Of a stretch of 64,000 nucleotides of DNA, positions 51,943 through 60,915 are shown one piece after another (the first letter of the stretch is position 1; each line of letters begins with the position of its first letter). The position numbers were made by a program, and so were the translations under genes. The notes under the pieces were generated by a model, which was not told the DNA's origin, did not search any database, and worked only from the letters and a program-made list of their open reading frames with translations. Location of the stretch: positions 77,001 to 141,000 of the forward strand of contig NZ_LT907978.1 of the NCBI RefSeq assembly GCF_900209925.1, written 5' to 3'. Origin of the DNA: Anaerobutyricum hallii. Its GTDB lineage: Bacteria > Bacillota > Clostridia > Lachnospirales > Lachnospiraceae.

Positions 51943-52380
51943 ATGAAAGTAGTATTTGGATGTGATCCTAACGCAACACAGTTTAAATTAGACTTAATGG
52001 AATATGTAAAGAGTCTTGGACATGAAGTAGCAGACTTAGGAAGTGATGATCCGATTTATGCGAATACAGCCATTGAAGTAGCAAAAGCTGTAGCTGCTAA
52101 AGAATATGACAGAGGTATCATCGTTTGTGGAACAGGTATTGGTGTTTCTATTGCAGCCAATAAAGTAAAAGGAGCTTATGCTGCATGTATTCATGATGTA
52201 TATCAGGCTCAGAGAGCACAGCTTTCTAATCATGCAAACATTATTACTATGGGTTCACAGGTTATCGGAATCGAACTTGCAAAACAGCTTGTTAAAGAAT
52301 ATCTTTCTGTAGAATGGGATCCTAACTGCAGATCTGTTGCAAAAGTACAGAGAATCATTGACTTTGAAAATGAAGAATAA
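51943..52380 (+). CDS. RpiB/LacAB-type sugar-phosphate isomerase, copy 1
   Basis: Isomerase of 145 residues. Family active-site segment VCGTGIGVSIAANKVKGAYAA is present. The usual N-terminal Asp-His pair of RpiB is changed to Asp-Pro (VFGCDPNATQFK), and QRAQLSNHANIITMGSQV follows. The change suggests a substrate other than ribose 5-phosphate, for example a tetrulose or other pentose phosphate as in EryH/EryI or Ler/Der isomerases. It lies between the phosphatase and the kinase genes. A second member follows at 54140. Confidence 0.88.
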   Translation: MKVVFGCDPNATQFKLDLMEYVKSLGHEVADLGSDDPIYANTAIEVAKAVAAKEYDRGIIVCGTGIGVSIAANKVKGAYAACIHDVYQAQRAQLSNHANIITMGSQVIGIELAKQLVKEYLSVEWDPNCRSVAKVQRIIDFENEE

Positions 52381-52489
52381 TCTATCAGATCTTACATGCG
52401 TTTGATTGGGAATATATGAAATAAAAGTGGGTATTGGGTAAAACAATATAGCATAGAAAGTATGCGTTAATGATGAAAGGAGTTACAAA

Positions 52490-54043
52490 ATGGCAGAATA
52501 TTTAATGGGTATTGATGCAGGAACCGGTAGTGTACGAGTAGCGTTATTTGATTTTAGAGGACAGAATCGTGCATACGCTGTTGCAGAGTATGGAACAACT
52601 TATCCTAAAAATGGATGGGCAGAGCAGAGCGACTACGAATGGTTTGAGGCATTAAAGAAAGCAATTCCTGAGTGTATCAAGAAGGCTGGTATCGCAGCAG
52701 ATAATATCGCAGCGATTACCTGTGATGCTACAACAAACACATTAGTGTACTTAGATGAGAATGATACTTCTGTACGTCCACCGATTCTCTGGATGGATGT
52801 TCGTGCGACAGAAGAAGCATCCTTCATCGATACTATTCGCGAAGAATATGATGCAACGAAGTTCTATAAACCAGGATTTAGAGCAGACACTATGGTTCCA
52901 AAGTGTATGTGGGTTAAGAAGAACGAGCCTGAAAACTGGGCAAAAACTAAGACGATCATGGAATTTGAAGACTGGCTGAACTGGAAGCTTACAGGAAGAA
53001 AAACAGTAAGTATGTCTGTTGCAGCATTCCGTTGGAACTATGATGATAAAAATGGTGGATATCCAGTAGACTTCTATAATGCAGTAGGACTTGATGATGT
53101 TGTTGATAAGTTCCCAGAACCAGTATTAAAGGTAGGAGAAGTTGTTGGTAATATCAGTGCAGAAGCTGCAGAAATCTTTGGTCTTAGCAAAAAGACAGTT
53201 GTAGTAGAAGGTACAGCAGACTGTAATGCATGTATGTTTGGTGTTGGTGGTGTAAGACCAAACGGTATGACATTAATTGGTGGAACATCTACCTGTCTGT
53301 TAGGTCTTTCCGAAGAAGAATTCCACGTAGACGGTGTAAATGGAACATATCCAAACTGTATGTATGACGGAACCAGCTTGTTAGAAGGTGGACAGACAGC
53401 AGCAGGTTCTATTCTGACATGGTTCAAGAATAACCTTCTTCCGGCAGCATGGATGCAGGAAGCTGTAAACCGTAACATGAATATCTATGATCTCATCACA
53501 GAAAAAGCATCTTCTGTTCCGATCGGATGTGACGGTCTCGTTATGATGGATTACTTCCAGGGTAACAGAGCTCCTTATGCAGACTCAAAAGCAAGAGGAA
53601 TGTTCTGGGGATTATCTATCGGTACAACACCAGCTCATCTTGCAAGAGCGGTATATGAAGGTGTTGCTTATGGTGCAAACCATTGTATCGTCAGCATGAA
53701 AAAGGCTGGATATGATGTAAAAGAAATCTACGCATGTGGTGGTTTAGCACAGTCTGACTTCTGGATGCAGATGCATGCCGATATTATCGGAGTACCAATG
53801 TATACAACAGTAGAGAGCCAGAGTGCAGGATGTCTTGGTGACTGTATCATCGCCGCTGTTGGTGTTGGAATCTATCCTAACTTCTGGGAAGCAGCAGACA
53901 GTATGATTCGTGTAGATAAAGAGTACATTCCTAACATGGAAGCACATAAAGAATATCAGTTCTATATGGAAAGATATATGGAAACATGGCCACAGATGAA
54001 AGAAATCGTACATAAAACAGTAGACCACAACAACAAAAAATAG
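52490..54043 (+). CDS. FGGY-family carbohydrate kinase
   Basis: Sugar kinase of 517 residues. N-terminal ATPase fold: MGIDAGTGSVRVALFDFRG (phosphate loop) and AITCDATTNTLVYLD. The catalytic Asp is probably in LIGGTSTCLLG / FEDWLNWKLTG region, and the C-terminal domain has ACGGLAQSDFWMQMHADIIGVP, which holds the adenine site. QSAGCLGDCIIAAVGVGIYP is the family end motif. It resembles ribulokinase and D-ribulose/erythritol kinases. It would phosphorylate a keto sugar or a polyol that the two isomerases then handle. RBS AAAGGAG. Confidence 0.93.
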   Translation: MAEYLMGIDAGTGSVRVALFDFRGQNRAYAVAEYGTTYPKNGWAEQSDYEWFEALKKAIPECIKKAGIAADNIAAITCDATTNTLVYLDENDTSVRPPILWMDVRATEEASFIDTIREEYDATKFYKPGFRADTMVPKCMWVKKNEPENWAKTKTIMEFEDWLNWKLTGRKTVSMSVAAFRWNYDDKNGGYPVDFYNAVGLDDVVDKFPEPVLKVGEVVGNISAEAAEIFGLSKKTVVVEGTADCNACMFGVGGVRPNGMTLIGGTSTCLLGLSEEEFHVDGVNGTYPNCMYDGTSLLEGGQTAAGSILTWFKNNLLPAAWMQEAVNRNMNIYDLITEKASSVPIGCDGLVMMDYFQGNRAPYADSKARGMFWGLSIGTTPAHLARAVYEGVAYGANHCIVSMKKAGYDVKEIYACGGLAQSDFWMQMHADIIGVPMYTTVESQSAGCLGDCIIAAVGVGIYPNFWEAADSMIRVDKEYIPNMEAHKEYQFYMERYMETWPQMKEIVHKTVDHNNKK

Positions 54044-54074
54044 TATTATATTAATATTGTAAATAACTAATAAG

Positions 54075-54109
54075 CCCGCGGAGGATACGCTACCTGTATG
54101 CTTCGCGGG
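54075..54109 (+). promoter_or_regulatory. Stem-loop inside the sugar operon
   Basis: CCCGCGGAGGATAC pairs with GTATGCTTCGCGGG around a 7-base loop, in the gap between kinase and second isomerase. No T run follows (TATATTAGATTTT), so it is more likely a processing or mRNA stability element than a terminator. Confidence 0.7.
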
Positions 54110-54139
54110 TATATTAGATTTTAACTTGGAGGATTAATT

Positions 54140-54604
54140 ATGTCAGAAGTAAAAGTAATCGGAATTGGTAATGACCATGCAGCAGTAGATCTTAAGAATG
54201 AGATCAAGGCATATCTTGAGGAAAAAGGTTATAAGGTAGTAAATTATGGAACAGATTCTTCCGAAAGCTGTGATTATCCAATCTACGGAGCAAAAGTAGG
54301 CCACGCAGTTGCAAGTGGAGAGGTAGATGCCGGTGTTTTAATCTGTGGAACAGGAATCGGTATCTCTATTGCAGCCAATAAAGTAAAGGGTGTACGAGCT
54401 GCCGTTGTCAGTGAACCGGTGTCCGCAAGATTAACAAAAGAACACAACAATGCAAATATTATTGCATTTGGTGCAAGAATTGTTGGAAGTGAGATGGCTA
54501 AAGCAATCGTAGACGCATGGCTTGATGCTAAATATATCGGAAGCGGCCGTCACGAGAGACGCGTAAACATGATTGAAGAGGAAGCAGCAAAGTATAATAA
54601 ATAA
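54140..54604 (+). CDS. RpiB-type sugar-phosphate isomerase, copy 2
   Basis: Isomerase of 154 residues. It keeps the RpiB N-terminal Asp-His (IGIGNDHAAVDLKNEI) and the active-site ICGTGIGISIAANKVKGVRAAVVSEPVSARLTKEHNNANIIAFGARIVG with Cys and His. The C-terminal GSGRHERRVNMIEE is typical of RpiB. It interconverts an aldose and ketose 5-phosphate (ribose 5-P or a related pentose/tetrose phosphate). It shares the ICGTGIG core with copy 1 but not the N-terminal acid-base pair. Confidence 0.92.
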   Translation: MSEVKVIGIGNDHAAVDLKNEIKAYLEEKGYKVVNYGTDSSESCDYPIYGAKVGHAVASGEVDAGVLICGTGIGISIAANKVKGVRAAVVSEPVSARLTKEHNNANIIAFGARIVGSEMAKAIVDAWLDAKYIGSGRHERRVNMIEEEAAKYNK

Positions 54605-54630
54605 AAAGTATATGGTTACGGAGGAAGAAG

Positions 54631-55050
54631 ATGAGTCGTTTTATGGAAATAAAATCAAAGGATATAGAGAAAGCCTTTGAAGATGAGAGAAGACAGTATT
54701 TCGTTGGAAACTTAAAGAAACCACAACATATCCCTTTTGTTAAGTCAGACAATACGGAAATGGGATTAACTGCTTATGATAAATTCACTGGTGAGCCGGC
54801 TCATCGTCACTCTGTGGCAAAAGAATATGCTTATGTCATTTCCGGTAGAACACAGTATATGGACCTTGATACAAGAGAAGTATATGAATATCGTGCGGGC
54901 GATTTCTTTGCGACCTTTCCGGGAACAACTTATGTTCAGAAATCCGAAGCTGGAACAAAGATGATCTTTGTAAAAGAACCATCGATTAATGATAAAGAGC
55001 TTGTACCGATGGACGAAGAAGCTAAAAAATGGATGGAAACGGAATTCTGA
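54631..55050 (+). CDS. Cupin-domain protein
   Basis: Single-domain cupin of 139 residues. Motif 1 is FTGEPAHRHSVAKEYAYVISGRTQYM with metal-binding His residues and Glu; motif 2 is EYRAGDFFATFPGTTYVQKSEAGTKMIFVKE with Gly-Asp but a weak His. It lies 26 bases after the second isomerase, last gene of the operon. It could be a sugar isomerase or epimerase, or a sensor domain; it is too short for lyxose isomerase. The stop TGA lies inside the end of palindrome H. Confidence 0.85.
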   Translation: MSRFMEIKSKDIEKAFEDERRQYFVGNLKKPQHIPFVKSDNTEMGLTAYDKFTGEPAHRHSVAKEYAYVISGRTQYMDLDTREVYEYRAGDFFATFPGTTYVQKSEAGTKMIFVKEPSINDKELVPMDEEAKKWMETEF

Positions 55051-55210
55051 TTTGTAGATTTAATGTAGACGAAAAAAGGAAAAAATAATACATCCCATCT
55101 GCTCTGTAGTCGCTGTGTTTAAGATGCTCATCCGCATCTTAAACACGCTCCGAAGACGCATCTGGGATGTATTATTTTTTCCTTTTTTCTGGCTATCTAA
55201 ATCTACAGTT
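55043..55210 (+). repeat. Long palindrome H, core in + orientation
   Basis: End AATTCTGATTT contains the cupin stop. D-type arms (GTAGACGAAAAAAG... and complement), core TAGTCGCT (55107-55114) facing GCTCCGA (55147-55153). A shortened linker follows (to about 55320, related to 38351-38460), and no facing partner is present. The rest up to 55437 is AT-rich with nothing recognised. Confidence 0.88.
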
Positions 55211-55436
55211 GGGCAACGTAGAATGTACCAGAAGGATATGACTTTCCGGGAAATTAAATTTCGAAAGGATTGATATTCAAATTGTTGTGTATACTTGGAA
55301 TTTAGAATTATAAAGAATTCTTAAGAAACGGTGATAAAATTGACGATAATATATATAGGAAGTATAATATAACATATTTTGGAAGAAAACTCTTCTTAAG
55401 GAGCAGATTGAAACGGAGTAGAAAGGCAGCTTAAAG

Positions 55437-57419
55437 ATGAATATTTTAATAAAACCAAGAAAGAATAGATATATTATTTATGCTATAATTATCGCGCTTT
55501 TTTCTACGATTGGAATGCAGATTTCGTTATTACATACCAATATAGGAAAAGTACTGGAAAAAATAGAATATGATTCCGTATGGAATCATATGATGAGTGT
55601 TTTAAGAATAAGTATAACAAGAAAAAGTGATGTATTGTTGTTTTATCAGATAGCAGCGGCAGTTATTTTTATTATATTTCTTATTGTTTTTTCATACAGG
55701 TTTTCTGTTCGGGAAGTAGTAAGTGCAGGGTTATTATCAATATTGTTTGGATTTACCATGTGGTTCCGGACTGTATTTTCGCATAAAGAATCATGGAACT
55801 ATTTTGTACGAAACAGTTATGTCAAAGTATTAAATGGATGGTATATACTTGGATATGCGTTGCTGGCTTTTGGAATTTTTCTTTTAGTTGGCAAGGCTGT
55901 AACAGGGCATTGTATAAAGCAGGAAAGTTCAAAAGATTCCCTTAGAAGTAGAGGAAAGGGAAAGAATTATAGTGCCAAAACAGTATTTTTAATATGCATG
56001 GCTGTATTAATTGTTTTTTGGTTACCATATTACATTGTTTTCTGGCCGGGATTTCAGCATACAGATTTGCCAACGCAGATGTTGCAGTTTTTTCATATCC
56101 GTACGAGATTTCAGGGGAGAGTTATAACAGATGGAATCAATATATTTTATAGTAATGATCATCCTTTTTTACAAACAATGTTAGTTGGCGGGGCACTTAA
56201 ACTGGGACTTGGAGTTCATAATATCAATTTTGGATATGCAGTATATAGTTTTATTCAAATGCTCTTATTTATTGTAGCTTTCAGTGGTATTTTAGCTACG
56301 TTATATCATTTCAAAGTAAGTGTATTTATATTAAAGATAAGCTTGTGTTTATATGCCATAGTTCCTGTTTTTCCACTATATGCTTTATTAATAGGTGGTG
56401 ATAGCTTTTTTTCTGTTTTTTATCTGTTTTATATGGTAGGAATTTTATGGATTTTTTATACAAAGGGTGACATTCTGAAAAATAATAAATTTATAATTGC
56501 AATGATAATAGAAATAATCCTTATGTCTACATCTAAAAATCAAGGAGTATATGTTGCAGCGGCAGTTTTTGTACTTTGTTTAATCTACTTTAAAAGATAT
56601 AGGATAAGGATATCCGTATGTATGTTAATACCAATATTATTATTTCAGTTTGTATATTGTGGTCCATTTTTTAAAATTGCCAGAGTTGGTACTACAGGAA
56701 AACAGGAAGCTTTATCTGTTTGTTTTCAGCAGACAGCCAGATATATAAAATATCATGGAGATGAAGTTACATCCCAAGAAAAAGAAGCGATTAATAAAGT
56801 TTTAAATTATGATGTGATTGGAGAAAAGTATGATCCGAATCTATCCGATCCTGTAAAAATGACATTTAAGTTAGAAGCGACAGGAGAGGATTTAAAAAAT
56901 TATTTTGCTGTCTGGCTTCAAATGGGGTTAAAACATCCCAGCGAATATATACAATCATTTATAGACAATACATATGGTTATTATACTATTAGTTTTGATA
57001 ATCATAAGGGAGTATATTTTAAACCGGAAATTATGAATTTTTATATTGGTAAACGTGATTGGGTAAAAAAGGATAAACATATTGTAGAATTATTAAGAAA
57101 AATTCAGGCAGAAGTACCGGAAAAACGGAAACCTATTAGGGAAAACGGAGTACAAATAATAAAAGTAATTCAAAAAGTTCCGATTTTTAATTGCTTTTTT
57201 AATCCGGGAACGCTCACTTGGCTTATGGTAATGGGATTTTTTGTATTGTGGACAAAAAGAAAATATAATTCTATGCTTGCCTTTTTGCCAGTATTTTTGA
57301 TTTTTGGTGTATGTTTGCTTTCGCCTAAAAATAATAATCTTCGATATATTTATCCACTTTGTTGTATGATACCGGCGATGCTGGCAGCGGCATTTGGAGA
57401 GAAAAATCCTGATTTATAG
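55437..57419 (+). CDS. Large polytopic membrane protein (DUF6020-like)
   Basis: Membrane protein of 660 residues with roughly 12-14 hydrophobic helices, first near residues 13-33. Conserved-looking polar spots include WLPYYIVFWPGFQHTDLPTQMLQFF, YSNDHPFLQTMLVGG and PRYLY-like NLRYIYPLCCMIPAM near the end. A long soluble segment runs around residues 420-580. The shape (Asp/His motifs between early helices) resembles GT-C glycosyltransferases, and clostridial proteins of this kind are named DUF6020. Activity unknown. The last codons and TAG stop are encoded by the end of palindrome I. Confidence 0.72.
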   Translation: MNILIKPRKNRYIIYAIIIALFSTIGMQISLLHTNIGKVLEKIEYDSVWNHMMSVLRISITRKSDVLLFYQIAAAVIFIIFLIVFSYRFSVREVVSAGLLSILFGFTMWFRTVFSHKESWNYFVRNSYVKVLNGWYILGYALLAFGIFLLVGKAVTGHCIKQESSKDSLRSRGKGKNYSAKTVFLICMAVLIVFWLPYYIVFWPGFQHTDLPTQMLQFFHIRTRFQGRVITDGINIFYSNDHPFLQTMLVGGALKLGLGVHNINFGYAVYSFIQMLLFIVAFSGILATLYHFKVSVFILKISLCLYAIVPVFPLYALLIGGDSFFSVFYLFYMVGILWIFYTKGDILKNNKFIIAMIIEIILMSTSKNQGVYVAAAVFVLCLIYFKRYRIRISVCMLIPILLFQFVYCGPFFKIARVGTTGKQEALSVCFQQTARYIKYHGDEVTSQEKEAINKVLNYDVIGEKYDPNLSDPVKMTFKLEATGEDLKNYFAVWLQMGLKHPSEYIQSFIDNTYGYYTISFDNHKGVYFKPEIMNFYIGKRDWVKKDKHIVELLRKIQAEVPEKRKPIRENGVQIIKVIQKVPIFNCFFNPGTLTWLMVMGFFVLWTKRKYNSMLAFLPVFLIFGVCLLSPKNNNLRYIYPLCCMIPAMLAAAFGEKNPDL

Positions 57420-57569
57420 ATTTAATGTAGACGAAAAAAGAAAAAATAATACATCCCATCTGCTCTGTAGTCGCTGTATTTAAGATGCTCATCCGCATCT
57501 TAAACACGCTCCCAAGCCGCATCTGGGATGTATTATTTTTTTCTTTTTTCTGGCTATCTAAATTTACAG
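57405..57569 (+). repeat. Long palindrome I, core in + orientation
   Basis: End AATCCTGATTT; the upstream gene stops at TAG inside it (57417-57419). D-type arms, core TAGTCGCT (57468-57475) facing GCTCCCA (57508-57514). Forms a 481-bp composite with J (57405-57885). The linker contains arms related to those beside A and D (GGGGATTTTCCAGAAGG, TTCTGGGGGACCAT). Confidence 0.88.
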
Positions 57570-57708
57570 TTGGCGAGAATGGGGATTTTCCAGAAGGTTA
57601 TGGATTCTCGGGGAATTAAAGTCTAAAGGATTGACGCATTCTTCTGGAGTTTTCCATTTGAATAGAAATTGTATATTTCTGGGGGACCATCTTATTTTTC
57701 CTGCTCAA

Positions 57709-57885
57709 AATGCTGATTTCATCTGGCGTCAAAGAACAGAAAAGCAGAAACTTGATATAGAAGAAAATGTGATGTCGGAGCAAGTAAAAATGCCGGTCAG
57801 GCATTTTCTGTGCCGCGACTATCTTCACATTTTCTTCTATATCAAGTTTCTACTTTTCGTTTCTTTAGTCCATTAAATCAGTATT
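57709..57885 (-). repeat. Long palindrome J (177 bp), core in - orientation
   Basis: Ends AATGCTGATTT and AAATCAGTATT. On the minus strand TAGTCGC (57815-57821) faces GCTCCGA (57775-57781). Almost the same as copies A and E in its stem. Confidence 0.88.
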
Positions 57886-58007
57886 TGTAAAATTCCACAC
57901 AATAAGAGGTAATATTTGGCTATTTGTTTACCAAAATAAAACGTGTGATTTTTTAGAAAAATGAAAGATTTTATTCATAAAAAAATAAGAATGTGCAGAA
58001 AAATACA

Positions 58008-58035
58008 TTTACAAGAAGAAAAATTGTGATATAAT
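58008..58035 (+). promoter_or_regulatory. Promoter of the cbi operon
   Basis: TTTACA (58008-58013), 16-base spacer, TATAAT (58030-58035). It would make a leader of about 350 bases. Between palindrome J and this promoter I see nothing else. Confidence 0.55.
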
Positions 58036-58044
58036 AAACGAAGT

Positions 58045-58380
58045 TTGAGTGGATTGATAATTAAAATCAATAATGCTTATAAAGTATTCGTATATCTATT
58101 TTAGGAAATCAACACAGTTTTTAACAGAGTTTTCTTGTTTACAGAGTAACAATTATGGTTATATTCTGGTGAATACAGAGTTTTCTGTCCAATTGGTGTT
58201 AAAGTTCTATCCATCCTGTTATCTAGGTTTATGTAACAGGTTCTTTTAACTTTTATTTTCTATTATCTATTATACATTTTACCGATTGAAAATTGAATAT
58301 TTTAGTACATGAAAAGAAACATAAAGAATAAAGAAAGAGTGTAAAAAGCAGGGGCTTGTATAGAGTAAGTCCTGTTTTGT
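58045..58380 (+). promoter_or_regulatory. Structured leader of the cobalt transporter operon, unassigned
   Basis: The leader contains CCTGTTA/TAACAGG with TTCTTTT (58215-58247) and, just before the first gene, CAGGGGCTT/AAGTCCTG followed by TTTTG (58345-58380), both terminator-like. The upstream 150 bases have repeated ACAGAGT stretches that can pair in more than one way. The B12-riboswitch box and core sequences are not found. The layout fits transcription attenuation by a metal- or cofactor-responsive RNA. Confidence 0.5.
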
Positions 58381-58393
58381 TATGGAGATTTTT

Positions 58394-59206
58394 ATGAAAG
58401 AGAAGAAAAGAAAGTTCAGGCATGAGCATGGAGGAAGCTTTTCAGTAGATTATTATGCATATGCTTCTCGAATGAGAAGTTGGAATGCAGGTTTTAAAGT
58501 ACTGTTTTCGATTATTAGTTTACTTTTATGTATTGCGTGTAATAATCTGTTTGTTTCATTGGCAGTTATTTTTTTTATGGGATTTTTGACAGTGGCTGTT
58601 GGCGGTTTGAAGCTGCATCATTATATTTCGATGCTCCTTGTTCCAATCGTATTTTTGATTTTTGGAACAATTGCCATAGCGATTGGGTTTTCAATGCATC
58701 CAGTAGGACAGTATCATGTTCATTTTTTGAATTTGTTTTACATTTATTGCTCAAAGGCAAGTTTGCTTAAAGCAGGGAATCTTGTGTTTAAGGCATTAGG
58801 CGCTGTCAGTGCACTTTATATGATGACATTGACGACACCGTTAAGCGAAATTATTGCTGTTTTGAGGAAGGCCCATGTTCCAAAGCTGATTATAGAGCTT
58901 ATGAATATGATTTACCGATATATTTTCATTATGATCGATACGCACAGCCGTATGAAGAATTCAGCGGAATCCCGACTTGGTTATTGTGATTTTAAAACGT
59001 CTTGTTATTCCTTTGGACAGGTTGCCAGCAACCTGCTGGTTGTTTCACTGAAAAGAGGAAATAATTATTACAATGCCTTGGAAGCACGTTGTTATAACGG
59101 GGATTTACAGTTCCTTGAAGAGGAAAAGCAGGTAAAAGCAGGCCAGGTTGTAATGGCAGTTATTTTTATCATTATTTTATTGCTTATATGGTTTTTTACA
59201 AAGTAA
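58394..59206 (+). CDS. cbiQ: Cobalt ECF transporter, transmembrane protein CbiQ
   Basis: Energy-coupling membrane component of 270 residues with about five helices. The coupling motifs are near AESRLGYC and ALEARCYNGD (the A-R-G-type signature), in the cytosolic loop following TM4. LSEIIAVLRKAHVPKLIIELMNMIYRYIFIMIDTHSRM is typical of CbiQ. ATG 58394 is chosen because GGAG lies 6 bases before it; the ATG at 58382 has no RBS. Works with CbiO, CbiM and CbiN to import Co2+ for cobalamin. Confidence 0.88.
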   Translation: MKEKKRKFRHEHGGSFSVDYYAYASRMRSWNAGFKVLFSIISLLLCIACNNLFVSLAVIFFMGFLTVAVGGLKLHHYISMLLVPIVFLIFGTIAIAIGFSMHPVGQYHVHFLNLFYIYCSKASLLKAGNLVFKALGAVSALYMMTLTTPLSEIIAVLRKAHVPKLIIELMNMIYRYIFIMIDTHSRMKNSAESRLGYCDFKTSCYSFGQVASNLLVVSLKRGNNYYNALEARCYNGDLQFLEEEKQVKAGQVVMAVIFIIILLLIWFFTK

Positions 59207-59302
59207 TTTAGAAGATAGTATACAGATATCCTGTATGTGTTATTTGTGATTTGAAAAATTTTAAATAGTTACAAGATAGATGTATGACCTGTGGAGGTAT
59301 TT

Positions 59303-60139
59303 ATGCAGGAAAAAGAACCAATATTAAAGGTAGAAGATTTACATTATGCATATAATGGCGAAAAAGCAGCGTTGAATGGAATTGACCTTAATATTTATGA
59401 AGGTGAAAAAATTGCGGTGCTTGGCTCTAACGGAGCCGGAAAGTCTACATTTTTTCTGAATATTAACGGAGTTTTGAAGTCTCATCATGGAGAAATATAT
59501 TATCGTGGGGAGAAAATTACGAAAAAGAATCTGAATAATCTTAGAAAGAATGTAGGAATTGTTTTTCAGGATGCAGATAATCAGATTATTGCATCCACAG
59601 TAATGGCAGAAGTTTCTTTTGGACCGATGAATTTAAAGCTGCCAAGAGAAGAAGTGATTTCCAGAGTGGATAAAGCTCTTGAATATATGAATATCTCAGG
59701 ATTTAAAGATCGTCCGCCACATTATTTAAGCGGTGGTGAGAAAAAGAGAGTCAGTATTGCAGATATTATTGCAATGGAGTCAGAAGTTATTATTTTTGAT
59801 GAGCCTACAGCAGCACTTGATCCGCTGAATGCAGCAATGCTTGAAGAGGTTCTTCAAAAAATGGGTGATGAGGGCCGGACAATGCTCATATCTACACATG
59901 ATGTAGATTTCGCTTATCGATGGGCAGAGAGAGTTATCGTATTCTGCCATGGAAAGATCATTGCGGATGATACACCACTTGCTGTATTTAAGCAGGAGGA
60001 TATCTTAAAGCAGGCGAACCTGAAGCATCCGATGATGTTTGATGTCTATGACATTTTAAAAGAGAAAGGTATCGTTCCAAAAGGGGACGTTTATCCTAAA
60101 AATATTGCCGAATTTCAGGCAATGGTAAAAGGTTTATAA
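59303..60139 (+). CDS. cbiO: Cobalt ECF transporter ATPase CbiO
   Basis: ATPase of 278 residues. Walker A GSNGAGKST, Q-loop VFQDADNQI with the ECF-type DADNQ, signature LSGGEKKRVSIA, Walker B VIIFDEPTAALDP, and H-loop STHDVDFAY. The extra C-terminal 60 residues are as in CbiO. ATG 59303 follows GGAGG by 5 bases; the GTG at 59291 is inside the RBS. It would form the usual ATPase pair as a homodimer, since only one cbiO is present here. Confidence 0.94.
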   Translation: MQEKEPILKVEDLHYAYNGEKAALNGIDLNIYEGEKIAVLGSNGAGKSTFFLNINGVLKSHHGEIYYRGEKITKKNLNNLRKNVGIVFQDADNQIIASTVMAEVSFGPMNLKLPREEVISRVDKALEYMNISGFKDRPPHYLSGGEKKRVSIADIIAMESEVIIFDEPTAALDPLNAAMLEEVLQKMGDEGRTMLISTHDVDFAYRWAERVIVFCHGKIIADDTPLAVFKQEDILKQANLKHPMMFDVYDILKEKGIVPKGDVYPKNIAEFQAMVKGL

Positions 60140-60166
60140 ATGAAAAATTAAAAGGAGGAGAGACAA

Positions 60167-60901
60167 ATGTCTAAAAAACAAAAGAGTCTTGCAGTTCTTG
60201 CGAGCGTATTTTTAATGCTTTTTACAATCGCACCAGTTTCTAATGCGATGCACATCATGGAGGGATTCCTTCCAGTGAAATACTGTATCTTATGGGGAGT
60301 AATCTGTGTACCATTTTTAGTAATCGGTTTTATGAATATCAAAAAGGTACTTGGAAATGACAGAAGAACTCTTACAGTACTTGCTTTAACAGGTGCTTTC
60401 GTGTTCGTACTTTCATCTTTAAAGATTCCTTCAGTAACAGGAAGCTGTTCCCATATGACAGGTACAGGTCTTGGAGCAATCTTATTTGGACCATGTGTAA
60501 CAAGTATTTTAGGTATCATCGTATTAATCTTCCAGGCAATCTTACTTGCACATGGTGGATTAACAACATTAGGAGCTAACTGCTTCTCTATGGCAATTGC
60601 TGGACCAATCATTTCCTGGGTATTATATAAATTACTTCAGAAAGCAAATGTAAATAAGAGAGTAGCTATATTCGTTGCGGCATTCTTAGGTGATTTATTT
60701 ACATATTGTGTAACAAGCTTCCAGCTTGCACTTGCTTATCCTTCAGAAGTTGGTGGTGTAGGAGCATCCATCGTAAAATTCCTTGGAATCTTCGCTACAA
60801 CACAGCTTCCATTAGCAGTTATCGAAGGTATTCTTACTGTAGTTATCGTTATTGCACTTGAGACATATGCAAAAGACGAATTAAGCAGTCTGGAATTTTA
60901 A
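60167..60901 (+). CDS. cbiM: Cobalt ECF transporter substrate-binding membrane protein CbiM
   Basis: Membrane protein of 244 residues. The N-terminal signal segment ends near SNA and leaves Met-His-Ile-Met-Glu-Gly-Phe-Leu-Pro, whose second residue His forms the Co2+ site with the chain terminus. Other metal-site segments are [18 protein letters not shown] and [20 protein letters not shown]. About six further helices. RBS AGGAGGAG. CbiM is the core of cobalt selectivity, so this operon imports Co2+ (or Ni2+ as NikM does; the MHIMEGFLP end occurs in both). Confidence 0.94.
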   Translation: MSKKQKSLAVLASVFLMLFTIAPVSNAMHIMEGFLPVKYCILWGVICVPFLVIGFMNIKKVLGNDRRTLTVLALTGAFVFVLSSLKIPSVTGSCSHMTGTGLGAILFGPCVTSILGIIVLIFQAILLAHGGLTTLGANCFSMAIAGPIISWVLYKLLQKANVNKRVAIFVAAFLGDLFTYCVTSFQLALAYPSEVGGVGASIVKFLGIFATTQLPLAVIEGILTVVIVIALETYAKDELSSLEF

Positions 60902-60915
60902 TAGGAGGAAAGAAA

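Noticed and set aside
58045-58380. Cobalamin (B12) riboswitch upstream of cbiQ
   Set aside because: I looked for the GCCACTG-type box and the GGTG / GGGAA core blocks and could not find them; kept only as an unassigned leader.
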